This document shows positions 8,976-17,492 of a DNA stretch of 64,000 nt, piece after piece. Source of the DNA: Gemmatimonadota bacterium (GTDB lineage: Bacteria > Latescibacterota > UBA2968 > UBA8231); contig JABHFS010000188.1 of assembly GCA_018672475.1 (NCBI GenBank), forward strand, positions 62,001 to 126,000. Direction: 5' to 3'. A program made the position numbers and the translations under genes. Numbering within the stretch: the first letter of the stretch is position 1; every line of letters begins with the position of its first letter. The notes under the pieces are model-generated. The model saw nothing but the letters and a program-made list of their open reading frames with translations, was not told the DNA's origin and did not search any database.

Positions 8976-9886
8976 TATGGCTTGTAGGGCTCGCCCGTGC
9001 GCCGCAATTCCTTCGTCACCGCGATCTGGCACGTGACATAACCGCCCATATAACCGGTGGCGAAACCGGGCCGTGCGTCGCCAATGGTCCCGACAATCAT
9101 ATTGGCGTATTCGTAGGTGGTCTCGTAACGATCGATAAGCAGGGCCACCATTTCGGTCCAGGCCAAACGCAACGCCTCACCCCAGTGCTCGGCACGGGCG
9201 CTAGTAAGCCATTCCTCGGCGCTTTCCACCACTCCGGTCGTCTCGACTACCGGCGCACTACAAGGGAATCCCGGCGAGCGACTCACCTTGAGCGTAATCG
9301 CCGCATCGATTTCGACCCCAGCACCCGTCAGTTCGCCGTCGCCCATACGCGCGTGCACATCGCCCAGCGAAAGCAAACCGCCGGGCTTCTGCGCGCGAAT
9401 ATGCACGGTGCTGCCCGGCTGTATCGCGTTGAAATCCATATTGCCGCCGTGGTCTATGCCGCTGGGCGCCCACGACGCGAGTTGTATAACGCCGATCATC
9501 GGCCGCACCGGCACGACGAAGTCCGGCGGAAAGTGGATTAGCCCATCGCGCACTGCTGCCAGACAACGCCAATTGCCCCAGTTGGGACCGCCATTGCGAT
9601 AAAAGCCATAAGGCCCCACTTCCATATTAATAATTTCGATCGCCACCCAATCGTCCGGCTCGATGCCCTCGATAAAAAAAGGGCCACCCGGCCGCGCATA
9701 ACGGCGATGACTGTCGCCGGATATAATCTGGCCGACCTTCAAGAAACCGGCGGCTTCATAATCGTTGTCGGCCCCACCGATCGTTTCGATAACCACCGTC
9801 TCGTCAAGCGCGAGCTTGCCGCGCACTTGGCCCATCTCAGGATCGTCCGGGCCGCTATAAAAGGGGGTACGGGTAAAATGGCGCAT
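8975..9886 (-). CDS. Acetamidase/formamidase family protein
   Basis: This 303-residue protein matches the acetamidase/formamidase (FmdA/AmdA) family. Visible hallmarks are the central RPMIGVIQLA stretch, the conserved G-G-N-M-D segment (HGGNMDFNAIQPGS) and the GDVHARMGDGELTGAG block, whose Asp, His and Glu residues are typical zinc/active-site positions. The family hydrolyses short amides to acid and ammonia. A strong AAAGGAGA ribosome site lies before the ATG, making this a good candidate for the first gene of the coupled set 9886-5333. Confidence 0.9.
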   Translation of the reverse strand: MRHFTRTPFYSGPDDPEMGQVRGKLALDETVVIETIGGADNDYEAAGFLKVGQIISGDSHRRYARPGGPFFIEGIEPDDWVAIEIINMEVGPYGFYRNGGPNWGNWRCLAAVRDGLIHFPPDFVVPVRPMIGVIQLASWAPSGIDHGGNMDFNAIQPGSTVHIRAQKPGGLLSLGDVHARMGDGELTGAGVEIDAAITLKVSRSPGFPCSAPVVETTGVVESAEEWLTSARAEHWGEALRLAWTEMVALLIDRYETTYEYANMIVGTIGDARPGFATGYMGGYVTCQIAVTKELRRTGEPYKP

Positions 9887-10057
9887 TATGGTCTCCTTTG
9901 TATTCGTTGGAACTCAAGCTATTAACAATGCACAGCCGCTACAAATCGCCGTCGAGACTCCACCGGTTACAGCTGCATGGATGATTCAGTCGCCGCCGGC
10001 AGAGTAAAACCGAAGCATCCTGCAACTGCATGAAAAACGGATAGGCCGTGCAGAGCC

Positions 10058-10921
10058 TCAATAACTGTGTGCGGCTGAATCCGCGCTCAGACATTGCCCC
10101 GCCCGATCCCAATCACTCTCTACCGTCCGCTGCATTCGCCGCGGCCTTATCGCACAATCGCGGCAAGGTGAGAAACCGTCTTTGCCCTTATCGAAAATCT
10201 CTTCCAACACCGCGAAACAATCCTGTAACCGAAAGAGAACGACTCTGCTCTGCCCGATCATCACTTCCCTTTGTAAACCGCGAACTTCGATCACCTGGTG
10301 ATAACGCGCCTCATCGGTAAAAGGGCAGCTTCCATCGCGCCAAGCCCAAGTCCGCCCGTCGGGCATTTCACCATTGCGCAAACGCACCGGATAGGCCTCC
10401 GTCCGCACACCCAAACAAGGTGCATCCGTCGACATCTCGACTACGTGGTGAAAGGTATTCGAGCGATAATCGACCCCCAATAGCAGACCATAACCGTCGT
10501 CGGCCTGCAGCAGCCCCAAGGGTGACTCGGGCCCCATAGTTATCGTGCGATGGTGGTACTGCACATAGCGCTTGGCCCGCCGGCCCCAGGCCGCGAAGGC
10601 ATGTGTCGGGTTCAAACTTCGCTCCACGCCGGGCATGCGCCAGAACGTTTCGGGAACCGCTCCATTACTCGTCGGCGTTTCCCGCGGATCAAAATAACCT
10701 GGCGCCCCGTCTGCAAAAGCCCCACCGTGGTTAAAAGACGGCATCAGCAAAGTGCCCTCAGACGTAACGACCTGCATCAACGCCTCGATTACCGCCCGCG
10801 CCCCACCGTCCACCCGACCAAAGCTCTTGAGCGAAGAATGCACAACCACACCCGAGCCGACCGTCAATCCCAACTCGCGCAACCCAGCGACGATATCTTC
10901 TTTTTTTATGCTAGATGCCAA
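10058..10921 (-). CDS. AAC(3)-family aminoglycoside N-acetyltransferase-like protein
   Basis: This 287-residue protein has the AAC(3) family layout. The N-terminus reads VGSGVVVHSSLKSFG, followed by GTLLMPSFNHG, then RSLNPTHAFAAWGRRA and GPESPLGLL. These are conserved acetyl-CoA and substrate-binding segments. Characterised members acetylate the 3-amino group of deoxystreptamine antibiotics, but most environmental homologues act on unknown amines. Here it sits among catabolic genes rather than resistance genes, so a metabolic amine is more likely. Its 5' end overlaps the end of a decayed receiver-domain fragment. Confidence 0.88.
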   Translation of the reverse strand: MASSIKKEDIVAGLRELGLTVGSGVVVHSSLKSFGRVDGGARAVIEALMQVVTSEGTLLMPSFNHGGAFADGAPGYFDPRETPTSNGAVPETFWRMPGVERSLNPTHAFAAWGRRAKRYVQYHHRTITMGPESPLGLLQADDGYGLLLGVDYRSNTFHHVVEMSTDAPCLGVRTEAYPVRLRNGEMPDGRTWAWRDGSCPFTDEARYHQVIEVRGLQREVMIGQSRVVLFRLQDCFAVLEEIFDKGKDGFSPCRDCAIRPRRMQRTVESDWDRAGQCLSADSAAHSY

Positions 10922-11087
10922 TTCGATTATGTCCCTTCATTTCCGATCTCAGTCCGGCAGTAAGAAAGATCACCGGCCCGGCGGACGCATGCGTCTTTAA
11001 GAAACTACAGGCCTCAAAATTGTCTATTTTCGGTATCGGCACATTCAGCAAAACCAGGTCGGGCTCGAAGGCGCGCGCCGCGCCGAT
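10911..11087 (-). pseudogene. Response-regulator receiver-domain remnant
   Basis: After an in-frame stop at 11088-11090, 58 codons read as the middle of a CheY-like receiver domain. AARAFEPDLVLLNVPIP corresponds to the phospho-acceptor strand, but the usual Asp is Asn. VIFLTAG corresponds to the beta-4/Thr region. No ATG, no N-terminal acidic pair and no output domain are present, and it ends inside the first codons of the AAC(3)-like gene. It is best read as a dead fragment of a two-component regulator. Confidence 0.7.
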
Positions 11088-11122
11088 CTATCCCAAGCAT
11101 AATCGACTAGATCTCCGCAACA

Positions 11123-12145
11123 CTACGCCAATACCAGCGGATAGACCCACCCGGCCGTCCCGCCCAGGTCAAAAGGCGCTCCCTGCGGCTCAAGCCGGCC
11201 ATCTTCACCAACGCGAAAAGTGCGCAGAAAATTTGAAGCATCGGCACCCGAATAGAGGAAGTCGCCGTCGGGGTCGATAGCAAAAGCCCTCGGCACCTCT
11301 TCTCCCGGCTGCTGGCCTAACGAAGTGAGCAGCCCGGTTTCAGCGTCAATCGCGAACATCGCGATCGAATCGTGGCCGCGATTGGAGACATACAACGACT
11401 TGCCGGAGGGATGCATATGGATTTGCGCGTTGCTATTGCCTTCGCAACCTTCTGCAGGCAGCGTCGATACGGTCTGCATCCCGGCCAGCGTCCCCTGGCC
11501 GGAATCAAAGCGATAAACAGTGACGCTCGATCCCTGTTCGTTGTCGGCGTAGACCAAATCCATCGTCGGATGAAAGACCAAATGCCGCGGCCCCTCCCCT
11601 GCCCCACAGGCCAAGATCGGCGTGCGCTTATTGGCTGTCAGTTGCCCTGTGGTTTGATCAAAGTCAAACTGGTAAATCGCGTTGGCAGACTCCACATGCG
11701 GCACGAAGGCATAACGATTCGTCGGGTCGGTCGCGATAAAATGCGCGTAGGTTTCGGTCTCATAGCGGCAAACGGCCGGCTCTTGCAGCCCACCATCCGC
11801 GCCGATCGCGTGCACCGTCGCCAGACCGGCGCTATAATAGGCCGCTAGCAAAAACTTCCCCGTGCAGTCGGTCGCCAGATAACAGGGCATCCCCTCGACC
11901 GCCACTTCGCCCAACAGCGTCAGCCCGCCGGTCTGCCGATCGATCGCATAAGCAGCGATTGCATAGGCCTCGCCCTGCCTGAGACCGATATAGACATTCT
12001 TGCGCGCGAAGTCGGCGCACATTGCATGTGGGCTTTTGCCGAGCGGCACTTCGTGCTGCACGGCAAGGGCTCCGGAAAGTGGATCCATCGCCAAGACGAG
12101 CAGATGCTGCGCGCTACCAATCGGGACATAGACATAATGGCTCAT
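11123..12145 (-). CDS. Lactonase-type seven-bladed beta-propeller (YkgB/Pgl-like)
   Basis: This 340-residue protein belongs to the lactonase, 7-bladed beta-propeller family that includes the cytosolic 6-phosphogluconolactonase Pgl/YbhE. Repeated blade motifs are evident: YVPIGSAQHLLVLAMD, GKSPHAMCADFARKNVYIG, GPRHLVFHPTMDLVYADNE, SNAQIHMHPSGKSLYVSNRG and PRAFAIDPDGDFLYSG. The conserved H-P-S-G-K and G-P-R-H blocks are characteristic. It probably opens a sugar lactone, consistent with the neighbouring dehydrogenases. It has no signal peptide, so it should be cytoplasmic. Confidence 0.88.
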   Translation of the reverse strand: MSHYVYVPIGSAQHLLVLAMDPLSGALAVQHEVPLGKSPHAMCADFARKNVYIGLRQGEAYAIAAYAIDRQTGGLTLLGEVAVEGMPCYLATDCTGKFLLAAYYSAGLATVHAIGADGGLQEPAVCRYETETYAHFIATDPTNRYAFVPHVESANAIYQFDFDQTTGQLTANKRTPILACGAGEGPRHLVFHPTMDLVYADNEQGSSVTVYRFDSGQGTLAGMQTVSTLPAEGCEGNSNAQIHMHPSGKSLYVSNRGHDSIAMFAIDAETGLLTSLGQQPGEEVPRAFAIDPDGDFLYSGADASNFLRTFRVGEDGRLEPQGAPFDLGGTAGWVYPLVLA

Positions 12146-12202
12146 AATTCCTCACAGATTTGCTCTCGTGTAAAAACATTGAATAACCTCACACAACACG
12201 CC

Positions 12203-12919
12203 CTAAGGTTTGCGCGCAAAATAGCGTCCCCAATTTTCTGTCGGTTCGAAACCGAGCAAACGCCTGGCCTTGTCGACATTGTATTTCCCGTGTCCTTCCC
12301 AACTGAGCATATTGAATTCCTGGAAGCCGTCGGGCACCTCTTCGATTTCCAGGGCCAAGCGGCAGGCGAGCTGCAAATCCTCCCACACCACGGTAAAGGG
12401 AGGAAAATCTGCATCGGCGACCTGCGCTTCTGGGCGCGGTCCGAGGCCGTTGAAAACAAAGCTTATAATTTGCATATCATAAGCCCGCGCATAAGCCCGG
12501 CAAATCTCGCTGGCCAGCCCCTTCGTCAAACAATAATAGCCCGTACCCAATACCGGCGGCACATCCGCCACATCGAAATCGTGATCATAGGTCCGACGCA
12601 CGAATTGCGGACCGCTGTGGATCACCTTTTTAATCCCGTACGCCACCGCCGCCTTCATCACGTTCAAGGCACCGCGCGTATTGACGTGAAAACTGCGTTC
12701 GGCATCGTCGCGAATCACGGTGAAGTTCATAATCGCGTGCATACCCTCAGCCGCCGCGAGCACTTGGCCATAATCGCTGACATCGCATTGGTCGACTTCT
12801 CGCCCGTCCGGATGAGCTTTGACATCGACCAGGTGCAAATCGTAATATGGCTGTAAACCCTCCAGCAGATTCGGCGCGATCAGTCCGGAGGCTCCCAACA
12901 ACAATACTTTCTTCTTCAT
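12203..12919 (-). CDS. NAD-dependent epimerase/dehydratase (extended SDR)
   Basis: This 238-residue protein starts with a Rossmann dinucleotide motif, KKKVLLLGASGLIAPNLL (GxxGxxx). The active-site pair YCLTK (Y-x-x-x-K) lies near residue 148. It belongs to the NAD-dependent epimerase/dehydratase group acting on sugars or sugar acids. The start at 12919 overlaps the stop of the preceding SDR gene by 4 nt (ATGA); a longer frame reaching 13039 would run through that gene. It is shorter than typical 300-residue extended SDRs and may have a reduced substrate domain. The substrate is unknown. Confidence 0.88.
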   Translation of the reverse strand: MKKKVLLLGASGLIAPNLLEGLQPYYDLHLVDVKAHPDGREVDQCDVSDYGQVLAAAEGMHAIMNFTVIRDDAERSFHVNTRGALNVMKAAVAYGIKKVIHSGPQFVRRTYDHDFDVADVPPVLGTGYYCLTKGLASEICRAYARAYDMQIISFVFNGLGPRPEAQVADADFPPFTVVWEDLQLACRLALEIEEVPDGFQEFNMLSWEGHGKYNVDKARRLLGFEPTENWGRYFARKP

Positions 12920-13653
12920 CGCGCACCTTCCTGCAAATCGCGCTTGGGCGCATAGCCCATGCCCTCTGCCCGGCCGATCAGGAATTTGGCATTCGGCACC
13001 GGCGCGCAAATATGATACACCGCCCAACGGGCGACCCAATTCAACGAATCGCTGTTATCCCGTTTGATCGCCTGGGCAAAAGCGCTTGCCGCGTCGCGTA
13101 TGTCGAGCCACATCAAATCGGGCTTTCCTCCCGCGAGATCTTCCTCCCGCACCAACTTACCTAAGCGTAAAGCCGTAGCGGTAAACGCATAATCGCGCGC
13201 GAATTCCCGGCAGACCACCTCAGCCAAATATTGCGCTAATACACGCGGTTCCGTCGTCGGTAAAGGTTTGTAGTCCTCAGTGACAAATACCGTGTCCGGA
13301 TAGTCACCGAAGACTTCTAATGTGCTGCCGTACACCAAGCGCTTGACCCCCGCCTCTACCGCCGCCTGGCACAACACGTGCGTCCCCCTAGTCGCCAGGT
13401 CCAATAACATTTCTTCGCAGAGCAAGGCATCGGCCGGCAAGGCGGGAGGTGGCTGACCGGTGTGGATCACCACATCGATATCGCGCACCGCCTCCACCAT
13501 AGCCTGTATGTCGACCAGACTAGCCTCGACCCACTCACCGCGCTTGTCGATCGGGCCACAGTCATCGAGCCGTCGCACCTGATTCGTCTCATCCAGCGCG
13601 GCGGCAATCTCGCGTCCCAACGCGCTCGCCGCCCCCGTAATCAATATCTTCAT
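12916..13653 (-). CDS. NAD-dependent epimerase/dehydratase (extended SDR), second copy
   Basis: This 245-residue SDR has the MKILITGAASALGREIAAAL cofactor motif, where G-A-A-S-A-L-G replaces the strict GxxGxxG. The strand motif DVVIHTGQPP follows. The usual Y-x-x-x-K pair reads A-Q-Y-L-A-E-V-V around residue 163, with Val at the Lys position, so catalytic competence is uncertain. It is co-translated with the second SDR downstream. The two together may form a heteromeric or sequential pair acting on a sugar acid; this is inference from adjacency. Confidence 0.83.
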   Translation of the reverse strand: MKILITGAASALGREIAAALDETNQVRRLDDCGPIDKRGEWVEASLVDIQAMVEAVRDIDVVIHTGQPPPALPADALLCEEMLLDLATRGTHVLCQAAVEAGVKRLVYGSTLEVFGDYPDTVFVTEDYKPLPTTEPRVLAQYLAEVVCREFARDYAFTATALRLGKLVREEDLAGGKPDLMWLDIRDAASAFAQAIKRDNSDSLNWVARWAVYHICAPVPNAKFLIGRAEGMGYAPKRDLQEGAR

Positions 13654-13731
13654 TGTCTAATATGTCCCAAAGAAAACAAGAATAAGTCAGCCGCAAACGG
13701 TCTTTCGCCCCAGCGGTCCGATAACAAAACC

Positions 13732-14817
13732 CTACTGCAGTTCCGGCGCAGGACTCATCCCTTCCCATCCCGTCACATCGCCGCCATGTAAACGATACGA
13801 GCTTGGGTATAGCCTCTGCTCACGGCCTACCAACGGCAAGTTAACCCGCTGATGATTATTGTGCGCCGACAAGGTCAGCGCCATAGCGATCTCAAGCGCT
13901 TGGCGATAATCGTGCCCAGTGCACTCGACCACACCGCTCTCAACCCCTCGCACCAACCGATCAACCACCGGAGTAATCCAATGCGCGGGCGTCGGGTCGG
14001 CAAAAAAATCCGGCCGCACCGGTGTCTGCTCAACTCCCTTTCCCAGAATGCACACCGGCCCCTCGTCCATCAGCCACACCTGCCCTTGTGTCCCGGTTAT
14101 ACCCACATGGCCGGCGATCGACAACTCGGGCCGGGGCCGCGGCAACTCGCAAACCGCTCCGCCCTTAAAACCGATCCGCCCATACGCCGGGCAATCGATC
14201 TCGGTGGCATTCTCCACCTCCGCCGCGACATAATCCGGTTCCGGCGGCAAGATCCACCCCTCTACCCATTCGGCCTCTAGACCGACCATATACTGCATCA
14301 CAACCAATAAGTGGCAACCGCCGCCCGAAACCTCCGTCGGCAAACCGTGCGGAATCGTCGCCCCGGTGATCTCACCGATATGGCCCGCCCGAATCCAGGC
14401 TGCCGCCTGCCGAATATGCGGCCACATCCACAAAGCCGTACCACAGCCAAATACGGTGCCGCTTTCCTTGCAGATACGCACCGTCTCATCCGCGCGCGCC
14501 AACTCAAAATCGATGGGTTTCTCGCACGAAACCACTTTGACTCCAGCGTCGGCGCAGGCCATCACTACATCGTGGGTATGCGCTACGGGTAAAATCGCCG
14601 AAACAATATCGGGCACCTCATCGGCCAGCAATTGCGCAATATCACTATAGACCATCGGGATGCCATAGTGCGTTGCAAAAGCCCTACCGCGATCCTCGGC
14701 GCGCTCGACCAATGCGGCAATCTCACAATCTGGATGCTCGGCATAGGCGCGGGTATAATTTCGCCCCCACGAGCCAGCCCCGCCAACGATCGCGACGCGA
14801 TATTTCCCTTTGGACAA
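13732..14817 (-). CDS. Gfo/Idh/MocA family oxidoreductase
   Basis: This 361-residue protein has the N-terminal Rossmann motif VAIVGGAGSWGRNYTRAYA and the family signature CEKPIDFELARADE (E-K-P), whose Lys is catalytic. The C-terminal domain has a GHDYRQALEIAMALTLSAH stretch typical of the family's last helices. Members oxidise or reduce sugars, inositols and sugar acids with NAD(P). It is the promoter-proximal gene of the minus-strand block, preceded by an AT-rich 290-bp region that probably contains the promoter. Confidence 0.92.
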   Translation of the reverse strand: MSKGKYRVAIVGGAGSWGRNYTRAYAEHPDCEIAALVERAEDRGRAFATHYGIPMVYSDIAQLLADEVPDIVSAILPVAHTHDVVMACADAGVKVVSCEKPIDFELARADETVRICKESGTVFGCGTALWMWPHIRQAAAWIRAGHIGEITGATIPHGLPTEVSGGGCHLLVVMQYMVGLEAEWVEGWILPPEPDYVAAEVENATEIDCPAYGRIGFKGGAVCELPRPRPELSIAGHVGITGTQGQVWLMDEGPVCILGKGVEQTPVRPDFFADPTPAHWITPVVDRLVRGVESGVVECTGHDYRQALEIAMALTLSAHNNHQRVNLPLVGREQRLYPSSYRLHGGDVTGWEGMSPAPELQ

Positions 14818-15059
14818 TGGCTAGTTCCTCTCTCTTTCTCAACAATATCCCCTTTCACTACCCCCTCCTCATCACATCATTCTTCGTATCTTACGAAAAA
14901 TACAAGCCTTGCAACACCCTGTGCCACAATAATAAGAAAATAAAATAATTTCATAACTACATTTACAACCATATGTTCCCCCGAGAGAGATACTTGCACA
15001 TTCTCCCCGGGCTACCAATCCGCTATATAAGCGGCAATCTCGTTCTTATTTAGGCTCTT

Positions 15060-15445
15060 AAAACAGTGGTAGAAATAGACGACGACGGTGGGGGCGAAGA
15101 GGCGCCATTGTGAGGGTTGCCCTCGGCGAGGAGGCGTCCAGCGAGGTGATGAAACACCTCGCCGACTACGAGATCGAGGAGATCACACAAGCCATCGCCA
15201 GGCTCAAGAATATCTCGGTCAAGGTCATGGACCGGATCCTCGAAGACTTCGAGCAGCACCTGATCGCTGGTAAGTGGATCTCGCAAGGCGGCATCGACGT
15301 TGCCCACCAAGCCTTGGAGCGCGCCGTCGGGCCACGTAAAGCCCCGGAAATGCTCGACCGTATTTCGTCGCAGATTTCCTCGGGCTTCTATATGCTGTGC
15401 AATGTACCACCCGACCAGATCGTCCGCGGCGACTCCGACGACTAG
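15060..15445 (+). pseudogene. fliG remnant: FliG N-terminal domain only, frameshifted
   Basis: From a GTG at 15110, 111 codons read as the FliG N-terminal domain: VALGEEASSEVMKHL, then EEITQAIARL, then ISQGGIDVAHQALERAVG, ending near the linker that follows this domain. The middle and C-terminal motor domains (about 220 residues) are missing. Just upstream, in another frame, KTVVEIDDDGGGEEA resembles the usual acidic FliG N-terminus, so a frameshift or small deletion separates the two parts. FliG is the flagellar switch protein at the rotor. No other flagellar gene is in the window. A free-standing FliG_N protein cannot be excluded. Confidence 0.72.
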
Positions 15446-15450
15446 TTCGT

Positions 15451-15861
15451 CTAAGCCATCACCGACACCGACACCACTTCGCCCGACATCATCCCCTTGT
15501 CGTCGAAGACATAGATCACGCCGCGCCCCAAGACGACTTGCGGCACACCCGTATCCATATCGCCGATCCGTTCTATTGCGAAACGGTCAAAAGGGTAATA
15601 ATAGACTTCCCCCTCAAAATCCTGCCGCACATAGATGGCGACCACATTTTCTGGTATCAGGCGCCAGTCCTGATGCTCGAAAAAGCGTTCTCCAGCGCTA
15701 TTTTGCGCGTAGTCACCCGGCAGCAGTTCAAACTCGATCAGCGTCAACTCGGCCCACCATTCCTTGTCGCGGTATTTCCCCACACCTATCTTCAATAGCT
15801 CGAATAAAACATCCGCCCCTTGCCAACGCAAAAGATGAGCTATAAAACCGTACTCGAGCAA
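15451..15861 (-). CDS. Hypothetical protein, possible FG-GAP/VCBS-like fragment
   Basis: This 136-codon frame has convincing protein-like composition. Near its end, IGDMDTGVPQVVLGRGVIYVFDDKG resembles an FG-GAP/VCBS propeller blade (split here: IGDMDTGVPQV and VLGRGVIYVFDD). The first 27 bp overlap the divergent lipase-maturation-factor gene, so the ATG at 15861 may not be the true start. It lies directly against the fliG remnant (5 bp). Both features fit a truncated piece of a larger surface protein, but a small intact gene is also possible. No function can be assigned. Confidence 0.45.
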   Translation of the reverse strand: MLEYGFIAHLLRWQGADVLFELLKIGVGKYRDKEWWAELTLIEFELLPGDYAQNSAGERFFEHQDWRLIPENVVAIYVRQDFEGEVYYYPFDRFAIERIGDMDTGVPQVVLGRGVIYVFDDKGMMSGEVVSVSVMA

Positions 15862-17379
15862 CTACCGCGCGTCGAGACCGAATGGATTCGCCCCCTAGAC
15901 CCGGGATCCTACCGGCTCACCAGCTTTATCTTCCTGCGCTTCCTCGGCCTGATTTACACGCTCGCCTTCTTATCGCTAGCCAACCAACTCAGCCCCCTGC
16001 TCGGCTCCGACGGCCTGCTGCCCGTCCCGCTCTTCCTAGAAAAAACCCTGCGCTACTTCGGCGACGGCGCCACCGCCTGGGCCCGACTGCCGACGCTATT
16101 TTGGTTCGATGCCAGTGATGAAACGATGATGGCCCTTTGCCATCTCGGCTTATTGCTCTCGGTCTTATTGCTATTAGGTATAAGCCACGTCCTACAACTT
16201 GCCGCGCTCTGGGTGATTTATCTGTCCTTTAACCAGGTCGGCCAAATTTTTTACGGTTACGGTTGGGAGATCCTGCTATTGGAAAGCGGCTTCCTGGCCA
16301 TCTTTTTGGCCCCGCTAAGGCAGCGCCAAGCCCCGTCGCCAGCAGCGCTAATGTGGCTCTACCGCTGGGTGCTCTTTCGCGTCATCTTCGGCGCCGGCCT
16401 GATCAAAATCCGCGGCGACGCCTGCTGGCTCGATCTGACTTGTATGTGCTATCACTATCAGACCCAGCCCATCCCCAATCCCCTGAGCTGGTATTTGCAC
16501 CACTTGCCCGCCCTCTTCCACAAGCTCAGCGTACTCTCGACCCATATAATCGAGCTATTGGTGCCCTTCTTAATCTTTAGCCCGCGCCGCCTGCGCCACC
16601 TCGCCGGCCTAATCCTGATCGGCTTCCAGGTCCTGCTCATTCTCAGTGGCAACCTGTCCTGGTTCAACTGGCTGACCATCGCCCTATGTATCCCATGCTT
16701 CGACGACCATGCACTCGAACGCATTCTCCCCCATCGGCTCACCAACTTTATCCAACGCGACCCACCCGCCGAGATGGGCCACATCCGCCGCATCGGCGTC
16801 TATAGCCTGTGCATCCTCGTATTCTACCTGAGCTCCGCCCCAATACAGAATATGGTCTCGCCGCAACAGGCCATGAACCGCTCCTATGATCCACTGCACC
16901 TAGTCAACACCTACGGCGCCTTCGGCCATATCGGCAAACAACGCCGCGAAATAATCCTCAAGGGCACCAACGATCATCCCGCTGATCCCAATGCGCACTG
17001 GCACGAATACCAGTTTAAGGCCAAACCCGGCGATGTCGACCGCATGCCCGCCCTAGTCTCGCCCTACCACTACCGGCTGGACTGGCAGATTTGGTTCGCA
17101 GCGATGTCCGACTACAAGAGCAACCCCTGGCTGGTGCATTTCATATATAAGTTGCTGCAGGGAAACGAGGGCGCTTTGAGCCTGATCGAGCACGATCCCT
17201 TTGACGGCAAAGCACCGGCCTATATCCAAGCCGATTTATATGATTATGAATTCACCGCAACCGACGATAAAACCGGCGCCTGGTGGAAACGCCAGCGCCT
17301 AAGCACTTGGCTCGGGCCGCTCTCTTTAGAGGATCCCGCTCTGCGCGAATTTATCGGCCATTACAGTTGGGATCGTTAA
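15835..17379 (+). CDS. Lipase maturation factor (LMF1) family membrane protein
   Basis: This 514-residue protein matches the bacterial LMF family. It has multiple membrane segments over residues 25-330, with the conserved loop FNQVGQIFYGYGWEILLLE and the GLIKIRGDACW motif, whose counterpart is conserved in vertebrate LMF1. The soluble C-terminal domain begins near PLHLVNTYGAFGHIGKQR and includes YHYRLDWQIWF. Vertebrate LMF1 folds lipases in the ER, and the role in bacteria is unknown. The start at 15835 avoids a larger overlap with the divergent small gene; the ribosome site is weak. Confidence 0.93.
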   Translation: MSYKTVLEQLPRVETEWIRPLDPGSYRLTSFIFLRFLGLIYTLAFLSLANQLSPLLGSDGLLPVPLFLEKTLRYFGDGATAWARLPTLFWFDASDETMMALCHLGLLLSVLLLLGISHVLQLAALWVIYLSFNQVGQIFYGYGWEILLLESGFLAIFLAPLRQRQAPSPAALMWLYRWVLFRVIFGAGLIKIRGDACWLDLTCMCYHYQTQPIPNPLSWYLHHLPALFHKLSVLSTHIIELLVPFLIFSPRRLRHLAGLILIGFQVLLILSGNLSWFNWLTIALCIPCFDDHALERILPHRLTNFIQRDPPAEMGHIRRIGVYSLCILVFYLSSAPIQNMVSPQQAMNRSYDPLHLVNTYGAFGHIGKQRREIILKGTNDHPADPNAHWHEYQFKAKPGDVDRMPALVSPYHYRLDWQIWFAAMSDYKSNPWLVHFIYKLLQGNEGALSLIEHDPFDGKAPAYIQADLYDYEFTATDDKTGAWWKRQRLSTWLGPLSLEDPALREFIGHYSWDR

Positions 17380-17431
17380 GCGGATATCGCCCGGCGCCAG
17401 TAAAAAGACATGCGCCATCTGCTTTGAAAAC

Positions 17432-17457
17432 GGCGCACGGCAGATCCGCCGTGCGCC
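17432..17457 (+). terminator. Strong 10-bp hairpin after the LMF gene
   Basis: GGCGCACGGC is followed by a 6-nt loop and its exact reverse complement, 53 bp past the LMF stop. No T-tract follows, so this may be a factor-dependent or RNA-stabilising hairpin rather than an intrinsic terminator. Confidence 0.45.
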
Positions 17458-17492
17458 TATATAGGCATTGCCTTCTTCTCGACCACTAGCAA

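Noticed and set aside
10058..10921. Antibiotic-resistance island around the AAC(3)-like gene
   Set aside because: No integron, transposon ends or other resistance genes are present; neighbours are catabolic.
12026..12856. 276-codon plus-strand frame opposite the lactonase and SDR genes
   Set aside because: It spans the antisense of two well-supported genes and their gap.
15107..15115. TGA in the fliG remnant as another selenocysteine codon
   Set aside because: The TGA lies in a frame different from the FliG domain and not at a redox motif; a frameshift explains it better.
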